Below, one piece after another: positions 8,142-15,988 of a stretch of 64,000 bases of DNA. Below the pieces are notes generated by a model. The model was not told the DNA's origin. It did not search any database and saw only the letters and a program-made list of their open reading frames with translations. The translations under genes and the position numbers were made by a program. Positions within the stretch are counted from its first letter, which is position 1, and each line of letters opens with the position of its first letter. Origin of the DNA: Nostoc sp. NIES-4103 (GTDB lineage Bacteria > Cyanobacteriota > Cyanobacteriia > Cyanobacteriales > Nostocaceae); contig NZ_AP018288.1 of the NCBI RefSeq assembly GCF_002368335.1, positions 6,157,255 through 6,221,254 of the forward strand, written 5' to 3'.

Positions 8142-8787
8142 AATTGCTTTGCCATTACGTTTACAGCTATCCCTAGTGATTGTAGTAGGAGCAGCCTTAT
8201 TAAAGCATCATGCTTGGTCTTGCCTAGCTGTTTATGGTGCGATCGCGCTCATCTGGGCATGGTTATTACGTGTCCCTATTCCCCACTTAGGAGGATTATT
8301 AGGTACCGAATTGATTTTTCTCTCATTACTGGCATTACCTTTGGGATGGGAACGAGCTAGTTTTTTGCTGGTGCGTTCCCTGATATGTCTAATCGTGATG
8401 AATAGTTTTTTGTTAACATTAACTCCCCACAGTTTCGGCATCGCCCTCAAAAGTTTACCTGTACCAGGAGCTTTAAAAGAAAATTTACTTTTGGCTGGGC
8501 AATACCTAGAAATTTTACTGACAGAAGTCACACGTATGCAGCGTAGCGCTCAATTACGAGGTTTAAATGGTGCAGCTGGATGGCTGCGTTATGCTAGTGC
8601 TGCCATGATTGGTACTTTGTATCTCCGCAGTCTAGACAGGGCGGAAAGAGTTTACGCAGCAATGATCACTCGTGGTTATAACGGTCACTTACCGATAGAT
8701 TCGCCATTGCGACCAAAAGAGCGTTTTGCAGTGCTAGCAGCTTGTGCGATCGCTGCTGGTTTGACTATAACTTCATACAGAATTTAG
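8134..8787 (+). CDS. cbiQ: ECF transporter transmembrane protein CbiQ
   Basis: 217 aa with about five hydrophobic helices. It carries the coupling-helix region TRMQRSAQLRGLNGAAG and a second RAERVYAAMITRGYNG, which correspond to the A-R-G/ArG signatures that dock onto the ATPase. Its ATG overlaps the cbiM stop by 8 nt, indicating translational coupling. Usual CbiQ length is 220-270 aa, so this is at the short end but appears intact. Confidence 0.92.
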   Translation: MLKIALPLRLQLSLVIVVGAALLKHHAWSCLAVYGAIALIWAWLLRVPIPHLGGLLGTELIFLSLLALPLGWERASFLLVRSLICLIVMNSFLLTLTPHSFGIALKSLPVPGALKENLLLAGQYLEILLTEVTRMQRSAQLRGLNGAAGWLRYASAAMIGTLYLRSLDRAERVYAAMITRGYNGHLPIDSPLRPKERFAVLAACAIAAGLTITSYRI

Positions 8788-8792
8788 CACAG

Positions 8793-9566
8793 TTGGAAAT
8801 TTTGAAATCTTTGACTTTTAACCCCCAACCTCCAACCCGTAACCCCCACGCTGCTGTAGTGGAGGTACAAAACTTGGTGTATGCCTATTCCCAGCAAGAA
8901 CCAGTATTACAGGATATTTCTTTTACATTGCAAGCAGGCGATCGCGTGGCGTTGATGGGGCCGACTGGTTCCGGTAAAAGCACCTTATTGGAAAATTTGA
9001 TCGGTTTAAAACAACCGCTTTCGGGAAAAATTTGGATTAATGGTATCCCACTAGAACCAAAAACTTTGCCCCAAGTACGTCGTTGTATCGGCTTTAGCTT
9101 TCAAGATGCCAACGACCAACTATTTATGCCCACCATCTTGGAAGATGTCACCTTTGGGCCGCGTAATTATGGTGTACCACCAGCAATAGCCATTGATCAA
9201 GCACGCCAGTTATTAGCTGATTTTGGTTTAGAAGCTTACGCCAATCGTTCCGCCCATGAGCTTTCTGGTGGACAAAGACGCCTTGCTGCTCTAGCAGCTA
9301 TTTTGGCTCTGGAACCTGCAATACTTATTTTAGATGAGCCGACTAATGGGCTTGATCCTGCATGGCGGCGTCACTTGGCGCAAGTGCTGTTAAAGCTACC
9401 AGTGCAAGTCATGTTAATTGCCTCCCATGAATTACAGTGGTTGGGGAAAGTAACTAAACGTGCTTTGGTACTGTCTGGTGGTCGTATTCAAATAGATAGC
9501 GATATTCAGCCACTATTACAAGATGGAGAAAGCTTAGACCAGTTAGGTTTACCAGTAGATTGGTAA
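8793..9566 (+). CDS. cbiO: ECF transporter ATPase CbiO
   Basis: About 257 aa. ABC ATPase motifs are all present: Walker A GPTGSGKST, Q-loop GFSFQDANDQLF, signature LSGGQRRLAALA, Walker B ILILDEPTNGLDP and switch His (IASHEL). It powers metal uptake with the two preceding membrane subunits. The start is uncertain because no ATG precedes the conserved domain. TTG codons at 8742 (inside cbiQ), 8793, 8802 and 8811 and GTG at 8859 are all possible; 8793 is chosen as the first after the cbiQ stop. Confidence 0.92.
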   Translation: MEILKSLTFNPQPPTRNPHAAVVEVQNLVYAYSQQEPVLQDISFTLQAGDRVALMGPTGSGKSTLLENLIGLKQPLSGKIWINGIPLEPKTLPQVRRCIGFSFQDANDQLFMPTILEDVTFGPRNYGVPPAIAIDQARQLLADFGLEAYANRSAHELSGGQRRLAALAAILALEPAILILDEPTNGLDPAWRRHLAQVLLKLPVQVMLIASHELQWLGKVTKRALVLSGGRIQIDSDIQPLLQDGESLDQLGLPVDW

Positions 9567-9627
9567 GTGAAAACCGCCTGTATCAAGCCTTGTTATGTGC
9601 GTGTTAATTACGAATTACAGGAAGTTT

Positions 9628-10503
9628 ATGGACGCAGCCTCTGCTACTGACTTGGCATCTACTGTTAATCAATCCATAGCTACAAAAGACATTAAATTAT
9701 TAGTTCTAGACATAGATGGTACGATTTCGGGAAAATCTAATACTTTAAGCGAACCTGTAAAGCAAGCGATCGCCCAAGTCCAAGCCCAAGGTATTCAAGT
9801 AGCGATCGCTACTGGTCGTATGTATCGCTCGGCTTTGCGCTTCCATCAAGAAATTGGCTCTGTCTTACCATTAATGGCTTACCAAGGAGCCTGGATTCAA
9901 GACCCAGCTAGCCAAAAACTGCATCGGCATTTGGTTGTTTCTCGTGAACACGCACACCAGCTACTAGACTATTTTGAACAGCCGGAATTGCGATCGCTTT
10001 TATCTGTTCACTTCTACATCAATGATGAACTTTATGTGCGGGAAATCACTGAAGAAACTCGAATTTATGCACAACGTTCTGGCATCACCCCCATTGCTGT
10101 AGGTGATTTACGCCAAGTCTTAACAAATGAACCAACAAAGATTCTGGCTTTGTGTGATGACACAGATGTAATTAACGAACTATTGGGGAATTTACGTAGC
10201 CAATACACACCCGCTGAACTTTATCTGACAACATCTATTGCCACTTTCTTTGAAGCAACTAACCCTTTTGTTAACAAGGGAACTGCCGTGCGTTATCTAG
10301 CTGAAGAGTTGCTGGGCTTACAAAGTAATAACGTGATGACTATTGGTGATAACTTCAACGATGTGGAAATGCTGGAATATGCTGGCATTGGTGTAGCGAT
10401 GGGTGATGCACCAGCAGAAGTTCAAGCGATCGCTCAGTGGGTAGCCCCTAGTGTGGAAGAAGATGGAGCGGCAACTGCGATCGAAAAATTTTTACTGTCG
10501 TAA
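9628..10503 (+). CDS. Cof-type HAD-IIB family hydrolase
   Basis: 291 aa from ATG 9628, which has AGGAAG a few bases upstream; an earlier start at 9595 lacks a good ribosome site. HAD motif I is LDIDGT (catalytic Asp pair), motif II IATGR, motif III Lys in TKIL, motif IV GDNFNDVEML followed by AGIGVAMGDA. The IIB cap domain lies between motifs II and III. Members are phosphatases acting on sugar phosphates, nucleotides or pyridoxal phosphate; the substrate cannot be read from sequence. It follows cbiO by about 60 bp but need not be functionally linked. Confidence 0.9.
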   Translation: MDAASATDLASTVNQSIATKDIKLLVLDIDGTISGKSNTLSEPVKQAIAQVQAQGIQVAIATGRMYRSALRFHQEIGSVLPLMAYQGAWIQDPASQKLHRHLVVSREHAHQLLDYFEQPELRSLLSVHFYINDELYVREITEETRIYAQRSGITPIAVGDLRQVLTNEPTKILALCDDTDVINELLGNLRSQYTPAELYLTTSIATFFEATNPFVNKGTAVRYLAEELLGLQSNNVMTIGDNFNDVEMLEYAGIGVAMGDAPAEVQAIAQWVAPSVEEDGAATAIEKFLLS

Positions 10504-10540
10504 AAGCACTCTCTTAAATCAGCAATATTCTGAAATCAGA

Positions 10541-10581
10541 AAGGGCACCGACGACTGGCCGTGTTTCGTCTCGGTGCCCTT
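10541..10581. terminator. strong GC-rich hairpin after HAD gene
   Basis: AAGGGCACCGA (10541-10551) is perfectly complementary to TCGGTGCCCTT (10571-10581), and an extra CGA/TCG pairing extends it past a 2-nt bulge. No T-run follows on the plus strand, so it may be a transcription barrier, an RNA 3' end stabiliser or a repeat rather than a classic terminator. Confidence 0.55.
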
Positions 10582-10773
10582 GCTGGTTCGCTCCTCACAC
10601 ACCTGCTAATATAACCGAGGTGATCAAATGAGTCAATAGAAGATTATAAAAGTTTTTATTTTTTCTTTATAACCTAAACAACTAAGTTGGTTGCAAACAG
10701 AAATAGCATCTAAAAACAAAAAGATGTGGAAGTAACATCTACTTCATCCTACTTCGATGTAAACAGGTATCAC

Positions 10774-11742
10774 TTATAGCTCGTGTAGAGGAAAAACACT
10801 GAGTTTTTCTACCAGCAAAAATCTTAATACAGACTGAGTAACCATTACCAGTCCTAGTCTGGCTTGAGCAAGTTCTGGTGAACAAAGTTTGACTTCACCC
10901 CAAATACGGCATTTGCTCGAGAAGTCTTCAAACAGTTGACTCAAATTCACCCCTGCTTTTTCCCAGTCAAATGAAGGACTTAAATCTGGAGACATCAAGT
11001 CGTCTACCAGTTGCACTAACTTGGTAATGAGGCAACTCTCATTCGGGTGATTCAAGCGAAGTTTTTGATCACAATCGAGCCAAGGTATTTGCTCTGTGAA
11101 AATTCCACTCCCAAAAGCTGAGTTAATATCTGGCGGTGGTTCTGTGAGTTTAATTATTCCCTCTCGTTGAGCCAGCCGCACTAACGAGCAGCAGCGTGCG
11201 TGAGCATATTGAATTTTAAATAAACGGCTACTATTTAAAACTTTACATTTAGGATTTGTAATTAAAATTTCTTGTCTCTCTATCTCCCTCATCTCCCCCA
11301 TCTCCTCCATCTCCCCCGCTTCCTCTAGACTTCCAACAGCAAGACTTTGCAGCCAAGCCGCCAAAAGAGCATCAGTTAATTCTAAATAAATCCAACCCGG
11401 GGGAACAATCTGGATAGTAAAAACGCCGCCACCAATTCCTAATAAGTCAGAGACGATGGCACTAGCTATCTCCATAGCATTTCGATTATGAGATTTTGAT
11501 AGCCAAAGAGCCATACCTGAGATGTACAGAACTCTATCTTTGTATCTTCCTTTAGATAGATGCAAATTTTTATATTCTTTTAAAGGAATATTATTTTTAT
11601 TAGTATAAATACTTAGTGTATTTGTTAATAGCCTATATAATAACTGTTTCAATGCTGTGCCTTTACTCACTCGTGTGCTGAGTGGCACGTAGTTATAAAT
11701 AAATAATTCCGTGTAATTTTTTCCGGATGTTCTGTCATCCAT
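10774..11742 (-). CDS. DALR anticodon-binding domain protein (ArgRS-like, no catalytic core)
   Basis: 322 aa. The C-terminal half contains FKIQYAHARCCSLVRLAQRE, typical of the helical DALR anticodon-binding domain of arginyl-tRNA synthetase. The HIGH and KMSK regions of a synthetase are absent, so it is not an aminoacylating enzyme. Free-standing DALR proteins of this kind occur in cyanobacteria; their role is unknown. Between about residues 140 and 160 a Glu/Met/Gly-rich stretch (EEAGEMEEMGEMREIER) is encoded by a purine-rich simple repeat (complement at 11278-11325). This looks like an in-frame repeat expansion in a linker. Confidence 0.7.
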   Translation of the reverse strand: MDDRTSGKNYTELFIYNYVPLSTRVSKGTALKQLLYRLLTNTLSIYTNKNNIPLKEYKNLHLSKGRYKDRVLYISGMALWLSKSHNRNAMEIASAIVSDLLGIGGGVFTIQIVPPGWIYLELTDALLAAWLQSLAVGSLEEAGEMEEMGEMREIERQEILITNPKCKVLNSSRLFKIQYAHARCCSLVRLAQREGIIKLTEPPPDINSAFGSGIFTEQIPWLDCDQKLRLNHPNESCLITKLVQLVDDLMSPDLSPSFDWEKAGVNLSQLFEDFSSKCRIWGEVKLCSPELAQARLGLVMVTQSVLRFLLVEKLSVFPLHEL

Positions 11743-11907
11743 CTTTAGATATAAGATAAATCTAAATAAAGAAAAATGAGAGTAGCATAAAATTTAATGA
11801 ATATTGTATAAAATAGGGGTAAATTTTACTACCATCATTGTACAGTAAGAAGTATAACAAAGATGTGGAGTGCAAATTGCTTTCCACTCTTTGGGTGGCT
11901 AGCGCTG

Positions 11908-11924
11908 TTAGGCGTTATGCCTAA
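11908..11924. other. small inverted repeat upstream of devH-like gene
   Basis: TTAGGC (11908-11913) and GCCTAA (11919-11924) form a short stem 34 nt upstream of the regulator's start. Too short to call function. Confidence 0.3.
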
Positions 11925-11957
11925 ACTGCCAACACAAAGACACTCCTTGCACTTTTT

Positions 11958-12716
11958 ATGACGTCTTTGTTTTCAGCCGAACGCTCTTTGTTACCTATGC
12001 AATCTCCATCTTCTTTTTCTGAGGCATCACGGCCTTTTTTAACTTGGCAACGAATTCTTGATTGGGCTCAAGAACACTACCGTTGCCGCACCTTTAGCAA
12101 AGATGAACGCATTCCAGCTAGACCTGGATTGCTATATTTGGTGCAAAGGGGTGCAATCCGCATGGTAGGAACCGCTCAGGTGAGTGCTACTGCCAGTCAG
12201 CTAACGTCTCGACGAATCAACAGAACCCCAGAAGAAGCATTCTTAGGTTTTGTAGGTGCGGGACAACCATTTGAAATTGTTGCTCAGTCACCATTCACGC
12301 TCCAGGCATACGCCCATGTTGACCAAACAGCGGTGCTGTGGATGTACTGGCATGACTTAGACAACTGGCCTCACTTCCGCCGCGAAGTTATGGATGCCTT
12401 TAGGTATCAGCATCAGCGTAAACTGCTGTGGTTGAGTGCCTTGGGACAACGACGCACCATTGACCGCCTCTTAGGATTTCTCACATTGTTGATTGAGGAA
12501 TATGGAGAGCCGGCAATGAGTGAAACTGACCCCGATGTAATTCGTGGCTATTGTCTGCCCTTCCCCCTCACCCATGCCCAAATTGGTAGTGCGATTGGTT
12601 CGACTCGTGTCACCGTCACCCGCTTGATGGGCAAGTTGCGTCAACGTGGCTTAATCCTCACCCAAGGCGATAATCTCATTTGCTTGCCAGCAGAATCGAT
12701 TAATCGAGCCAGCTAA
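11958..12716 (+). CDS. devH: DevH-like Crp/Fnr (NtcA-related) transcription regulator
   Basis: 252 aa, with an alternative start at Met14 (11997). An N-terminal cyclic-nucleotide-binding-like fold (about 40-150) lacks an obvious cAMP-contact motif. The C-terminal Crp-type helix-turn-helix is IGSAIGSTRVTVTRLMGKL, whose recognition helix matches that of NtcA. The N-terminal wording (RPFLTWQRILDWAQEHY) differs from NtcA and fits, from memory, DevH of Anabaena PCC 7120, a regulator needed for heterocyst glycolipid layer formation. My recollection that DevH lies next to an rbcR-type gene in that genome also fits, because RbcR is the next regulator here. The symbol is a confident but unverified assignment. 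Confidence 0.75.
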   Translation: MTSLFSAERSLLPMQSPSSFSEASRPFLTWQRILDWAQEHYRCRTFSKDERIPARPGLLYLVQRGAIRMVGTAQVSATASQLTSRRINRTPEEAFLGFVGAGQPFEIVAQSPFTLQAYAHVDQTAVLWMYWHDLDNWPHFRREVMDAFRYQHQRKLLWLSALGQRRTIDRLLGFLTLLIEEYGEPAMSETDPDVIRGYCLPFPLTHAQIGSAIGSTRVTVTRLMGKLRQRGLILTQGDNLICLPAESINRAS

Positions 12717-12905
12717 AGCGCTGTTCAAATCTTTAAGAGAAGCAGCCCAGTCTTACAGGCATCTACGGTAGGAACTGCCGCTACACTTGCCAGCAGTAGT
12801 AGCTGTCAGCAAACTTTGACAATTCAGCCTTAGTCATTAGTTCCTACGCCCGATGAATTAGCAGTAAGTTGGCATCAGCAACTCCTGCTTGCTGCTAGGT
12901 CTGAC

Positions 12906-12934
12906 CAATCTGTTTGACCACCACAAACAGATTG
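12906..12934. other. 11-bp stem-loop downstream of devH-like gene
   Basis: CAATCTGTTTG (12906-12916) pairs with CAAACAGATTG (12924-12934) around a 7-nt loop. No T-run follows. It may be a processing or binding site. Confidence 0.4.
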
Positions 12935-13015
12935 TGTGAATCGGGAAATTTCTGGATTTAAAAGTCTCAGTGTTCAATTTGTGGCGTTTACCAGAACATT
13001 TAGAAGGGAGTACAA

Positions 13016-13135
13016 ATGGCTCTTGGTAGGAAGCAATTTATCGCCCTTGCGTCCACCCCACCGTCAAGGGCAACACTGAACATTGAGTCAACAATTCTAG
13101 AAGCAAAGCATATTGAAACAGCCCAAGCACTATAG
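13016..13135 (+). CDS. possible 39-aa peptide
   Basis: ATG at 13016 is preceded by AAGGGAG at good spacing and opens a 39-codon frame (MALGRKQFIALASTPPSRAT then NIESTILEAKHIETAQAL). The frame sits in an otherwise empty 580-bp gap between the devH-like gene and a convergent gene. An internal GCCCTTG/CAAGGGC stem overlaps it. No family recognised; the ribosome site is the only positive evidence. Confidence 0.25.
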   Translation: MALGRKQFIALASTPPSRATLNIESTILEAKHIETAQAL

Positions 13136-13302
13136 TGCCAATTTTGATCAGGCTTGGGTGGTCGTGGAAAAAACTCCACTAAAAAACTGAAAAGTTGACC
13201 ATCCAAGATGTTTTGAACAAAAATTTCCACCCGCTCATAAGCGATTAGAGGGTGGAGACAATAAATAATATATTTACGCTAAGGTCAACTACTGAGTGCT
13301 GG

Positions 13303-14703
13303 TTATGGCACTGGTTCAAAGTCGAACCTAGCCCCAGAACGATTACCAGGAACTATTTTCACAAGTTGAACTGGAGCATTGCGATCGCCTGATGGTAAAA
13401 ACCGAATCGCACCAGCAGCACCATTGGCAGAAAAATTAGATGAGGAAAGCCCTTGTTGTACCCCAGAACGGGTAGGATTGCGTTCTAATGCAGTAATTAG
13501 AGCCTTAGTAGCATCGTAGGCCAAAGCTGTTCGCCAGCTGACATCACCACCCCACAACTGCTCAGACTTGCGGGGAAAATCTGACTGAGAATTGCCTTTT
13601 ACATGCCAGGGAACTGCCAATATCATATTTACAGCTTGCTCCCTACCAACTTCTAAAGTTTTGACTGCATAAACATCATCGCCTGCTAACAGCGCTAATC
13701 GTTTTTGGTTAGCCTGAACTACTTGTAATGCTTTATCTAAAGTTTCAGTGTTCGCTGCTAACATCAATACTTCTGCACCTTGCTTGGTAGCTTGTTCTAT
13801 ACTTTTAGCCGCACTAAAATCTGGTTTCGACAAATCAAATTCGCTTGATACTTGTCCACCCTCCAAAGAAACAGATGATACAAATTCAGACTTTAAAGAT
13901 TGACTGTAGTTGCTTTGGGAATTAAAGAAAACTACTGCATTTTTCTTCTGTAAAGTTTTTACCATGTAGTTAGCCAACCTTCTAGCCGCCATAAAATCAC
14001 TGGGTACAGTGCGAAAAACATAGCGACTAAAGTTAGAAATTTTCACGGAAGTGCTAGTGGGGGAAATGGCTACAAGTTGTTCAGCATTATAGATTTCGCC
14101 TGCGGCTAAGATAGCATCGCTGGTGACAGGGCCGACAATACCTAAGACTTGCTGATTTTTAACTAAGCTAGAAGCAATTTGTTTGGCGATCGCTGGATTA
14201 TCATCATCATTTGCTATTCCCACCTTCAAAGGTACGCCTTTAATTCCTCCAGAAGTATTAACTTCATTTTGAGCTTGGGCGATACCACGTAAAACTTCTA
14301 ATGCGCCATTGGGGTCAGTTCCTGCTGGTAAAGACGCAACAATAGTATAATTCTTGCCAGAACCAATGCGAGCATTATTCAGGTATACTAGTGCCTCTGG
14401 ATCATTACGCTTGAGGTTTAAAGAGTTGGACAAACTAGCGATCGCTTTGGTGTAATCTTGATTGGCGATCGCTTGGATACCCTCTTTTTTCTGGGGAGAG
14501 ATATCACTAGGAATTAAAGGTTTTTCTCCAAAACTAATCCGTTGTTGGATTGATGAATTGTCTTCATTTTTTTGATTGGGAGTGGCGATAGTATTGTTGC
14601 TTGGAGAATTTTGCTTAATAAACCACCACGCACCACCGCCAACTATCCCGACTGTCAGCAGTAAAGCTAAGGCGAAAACAGCAGTTTCATTCTTTTGTGA
14701 CAT
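13303..14703 (-). CDS. ABC-type branched-chain amino-acid-like substrate-binding protein
   Basis: 466 aa. A membrane anchor lies near residues 8-29, followed by a low-complexity linker and a short TPR-like stretch (about 70-115, QDYTKAIASLSNSLNLKRND). The rest is a Leu/Ile/Val-binding (Peripla_BP_6) fold: GALEVLRGIAQAQNEVN, then VLGIVGPVTSDAILAAG and VAISPTSTSVKIS. No permease or ATPase gene is nearby. The TPR-plus-binding-fold arrangement and the upstream 4-Cys kinase suggest a sensor or receptor rather than an importer component. It is the last gene of a probable minus-strand cluster (kinase, PstS-like protein, this gene; 108-bp gap to the previous one). Confidence 0.82.
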   Translation of the reverse strand: MSQKNETAVFALALLLTVGIVGGGAWWFIKQNSPSNNTIATPNQKNEDNSSIQQRISFGEKPLIPSDISPQKKEGIQAIANQDYTKAIASLSNSLNLKRNDPEALVYLNNARIGSGKNYTIVASLPAGTDPNGALEVLRGIAQAQNEVNTSGGIKGVPLKVGIANDDDNPAIAKQIASSLVKNQQVLGIVGPVTSDAILAAGEIYNAEQLVAISPTSTSVKISNFSRYVFRTVPSDFMAARRLANYMVKTLQKKNAVVFFNSQSNYSQSLKSEFVSSVSLEGGQVSSEFDLSKPDFSAAKSIEQATKQGAEVLMLAANTETLDKALQVVQANQKRLALLAGDDVYAVKTLEVGREQAVNMILAVPWHVKGNSQSDFPRKSEQLWGGDVSWRTALAYDATKALITALERNPTRSGVQQGLSSSNFSANGAAGAIRFLPSGDRNAPVQLVKIVPGNRSGARFDFEPVP

Positions 14704-14811
14704 GAATTAATTTTTTATTAGGTAATTTATATCTATTATTTAAATAATCGCCTAAATTCAACCGCTGTGATCGGTTTACTTGATTCTGACAAATCCGGCT
14801 TTTTCGAGTAG

Positions 14812-15825
14812 TTATTGACCTTGTGATGTCAACAGCCAACTGGCATAAGCTTCCCCTGCTTGCTGATCGGTTTGAGCATTCTGTTTAAGAATTACAAATA
14901 AATTGCGGGTTATTGGGTAGTCACCACTGCGAAAGGCTTGAAAATTCAATTGGTTACGCTGAGCGGGACATCGGGACGGAGGTATATAAGGTTCTCGGTA
15001 GGGAGCTACTAATTGTCCACTGATACGGCCTACTGGCAGAGGCTTAATAGTACACTGGGGTACAACCTCTGGAGCAGAAGCGTAGTAAATTCCACTAGAA
15101 GTGGTAGCAAGTTTTTGTAGCGCTTCAGTTGTAGTACTGATATAAGTAACGTTAGACCCAAAGCTGGCTCCCTCCAACACATTTTCGATGAAGAACTCTA
15201 CTGTACCTCCAGCTTCTGGGTTACGGGAGATGGGGGTGATGGGTAAATTTGGGCCACCCACCTCTCGCCAGTTGGTAATATTGCCAGTATAAATATTTTT
15301 CAGTTGGGTGACGGTTAAACCAGGGATATTCAAGTTGAAATTGACTGCGATCGCAATTCCATCAATTGCCACTGGAATCTCTTTAAGACTAAATCCTTTT
15401 TGTTGAGCTTGTACATTTTCTTCAGCTTTGATGGAACGAGAAGATTGAGAAAAAGCTAGTTGATTGTCTATCAACATCCGAATACCAGTACTAGATCCTG
15501 GTTTGCCAGATGCAGGTTGAGTGTAGCGTAAAATAAATTGAGGGCAAAGGTTTTGCAGTACTGAATCTGCGTCTTTACGAATGGGTGCCCAGGTGGTGCT
15601 ACCACCATAGTTGAATCTGCCTTTTGGCAGGTTTTCCACATTACAGCCGAGATGTTGATTAGCAAAATTAATGGAATTATTTTGATTACGATTCTCCGAT
15701 TGGTCTTGTCCAGTGTTTATTAATTGTGCCCACCGTTCCATCAACAACCATAAGCCACCAAAGATGAAGCCGCTAGTGACGATAACGGCTAACAAAAGGT
15801 TAAACGCTTCGTTATTTTTAGACAT
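14812..15825 (-). CDS. PstS-like phosphate-type substrate-binding protein
   Basis: 337 aa with an N-terminal membrane anchor (about 8-29). The PBP-like (PstS) fold is shown by the GGSTTWAPIR segment, QPASGKPGSSTGIRML, a QSSRSIK anion-site region and the strongly conserved LKNIYTGNITNWREVGG. It binds an oxyanion or other small ligand outside the membrane; phosphate is the usual family ligand but is unproven here. No pstCAB genes are adjacent. It sits between a 4-Cys-prefix Ser/Thr kinase and another binding-fold protein, so a signalling use is plausible. The N-terminus resembles that of its downstream neighbour (both start MS-K-NE plus hydrophobic anchor). Confidence 0.82.
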   Translation of the reverse strand: MSKNNEAFNLLLAVIVTSGFIFGGLWLLMERWAQLINTGQDQSENRNQNNSINFANQHLGCNVENLPKGRFNYGGSTTWAPIRKDADSVLQNLCPQFILRYTQPASGKPGSSTGIRMLIDNQLAFSQSSRSIKAEENVQAQQKGFSLKEIPVAIDGIAIAVNFNLNIPGLTVTQLKNIYTGNITNWREVGGPNLPITPISRNPEAGGTVEFFIENVLEGASFGSNVTYISTTTEALQKLATTSSGIYYASAPEVVPQCTIKPLPVGRISGQLVAPYREPYIPPSRCPAQRNQLNFQAFRSGDYPITRNLFVILKQNAQTDQQAGEAYASWLLTSQGQ

Positions 15826-15860
15826 AGGTAGCTGTGAGTACCAAAAGTTTTTTTAAAGAA

Positions 15861-15988
15861 CAGGACTTATGTAATTGACACCTATCTTCGTGTCAATAAT
15901 CAAGAGTAAAAAGTCAAAGCTTTTGGACTTTTTACTCTTGACTTTGGACAATTTCTGCGAAAAAAATCTGACACCTGCATAAGTCCTA
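15861..15988. mobile_element. MITE family A, copy 3 (128 bp), forms kinase stop codon
   Basis: Ends AGGACTTATG.../...GCATAAGTCCT lie inside a 5-bp duplication AAGAA (15856-15860 and 15989-15993). A long internal stem (GAGTAAAAAGTCAAAG / CTTTTTACTC) fills the middle. The kinase reading frame runs into the right end on the minus strand, where the element's first three bases read TAG. Confidence 0.88.
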
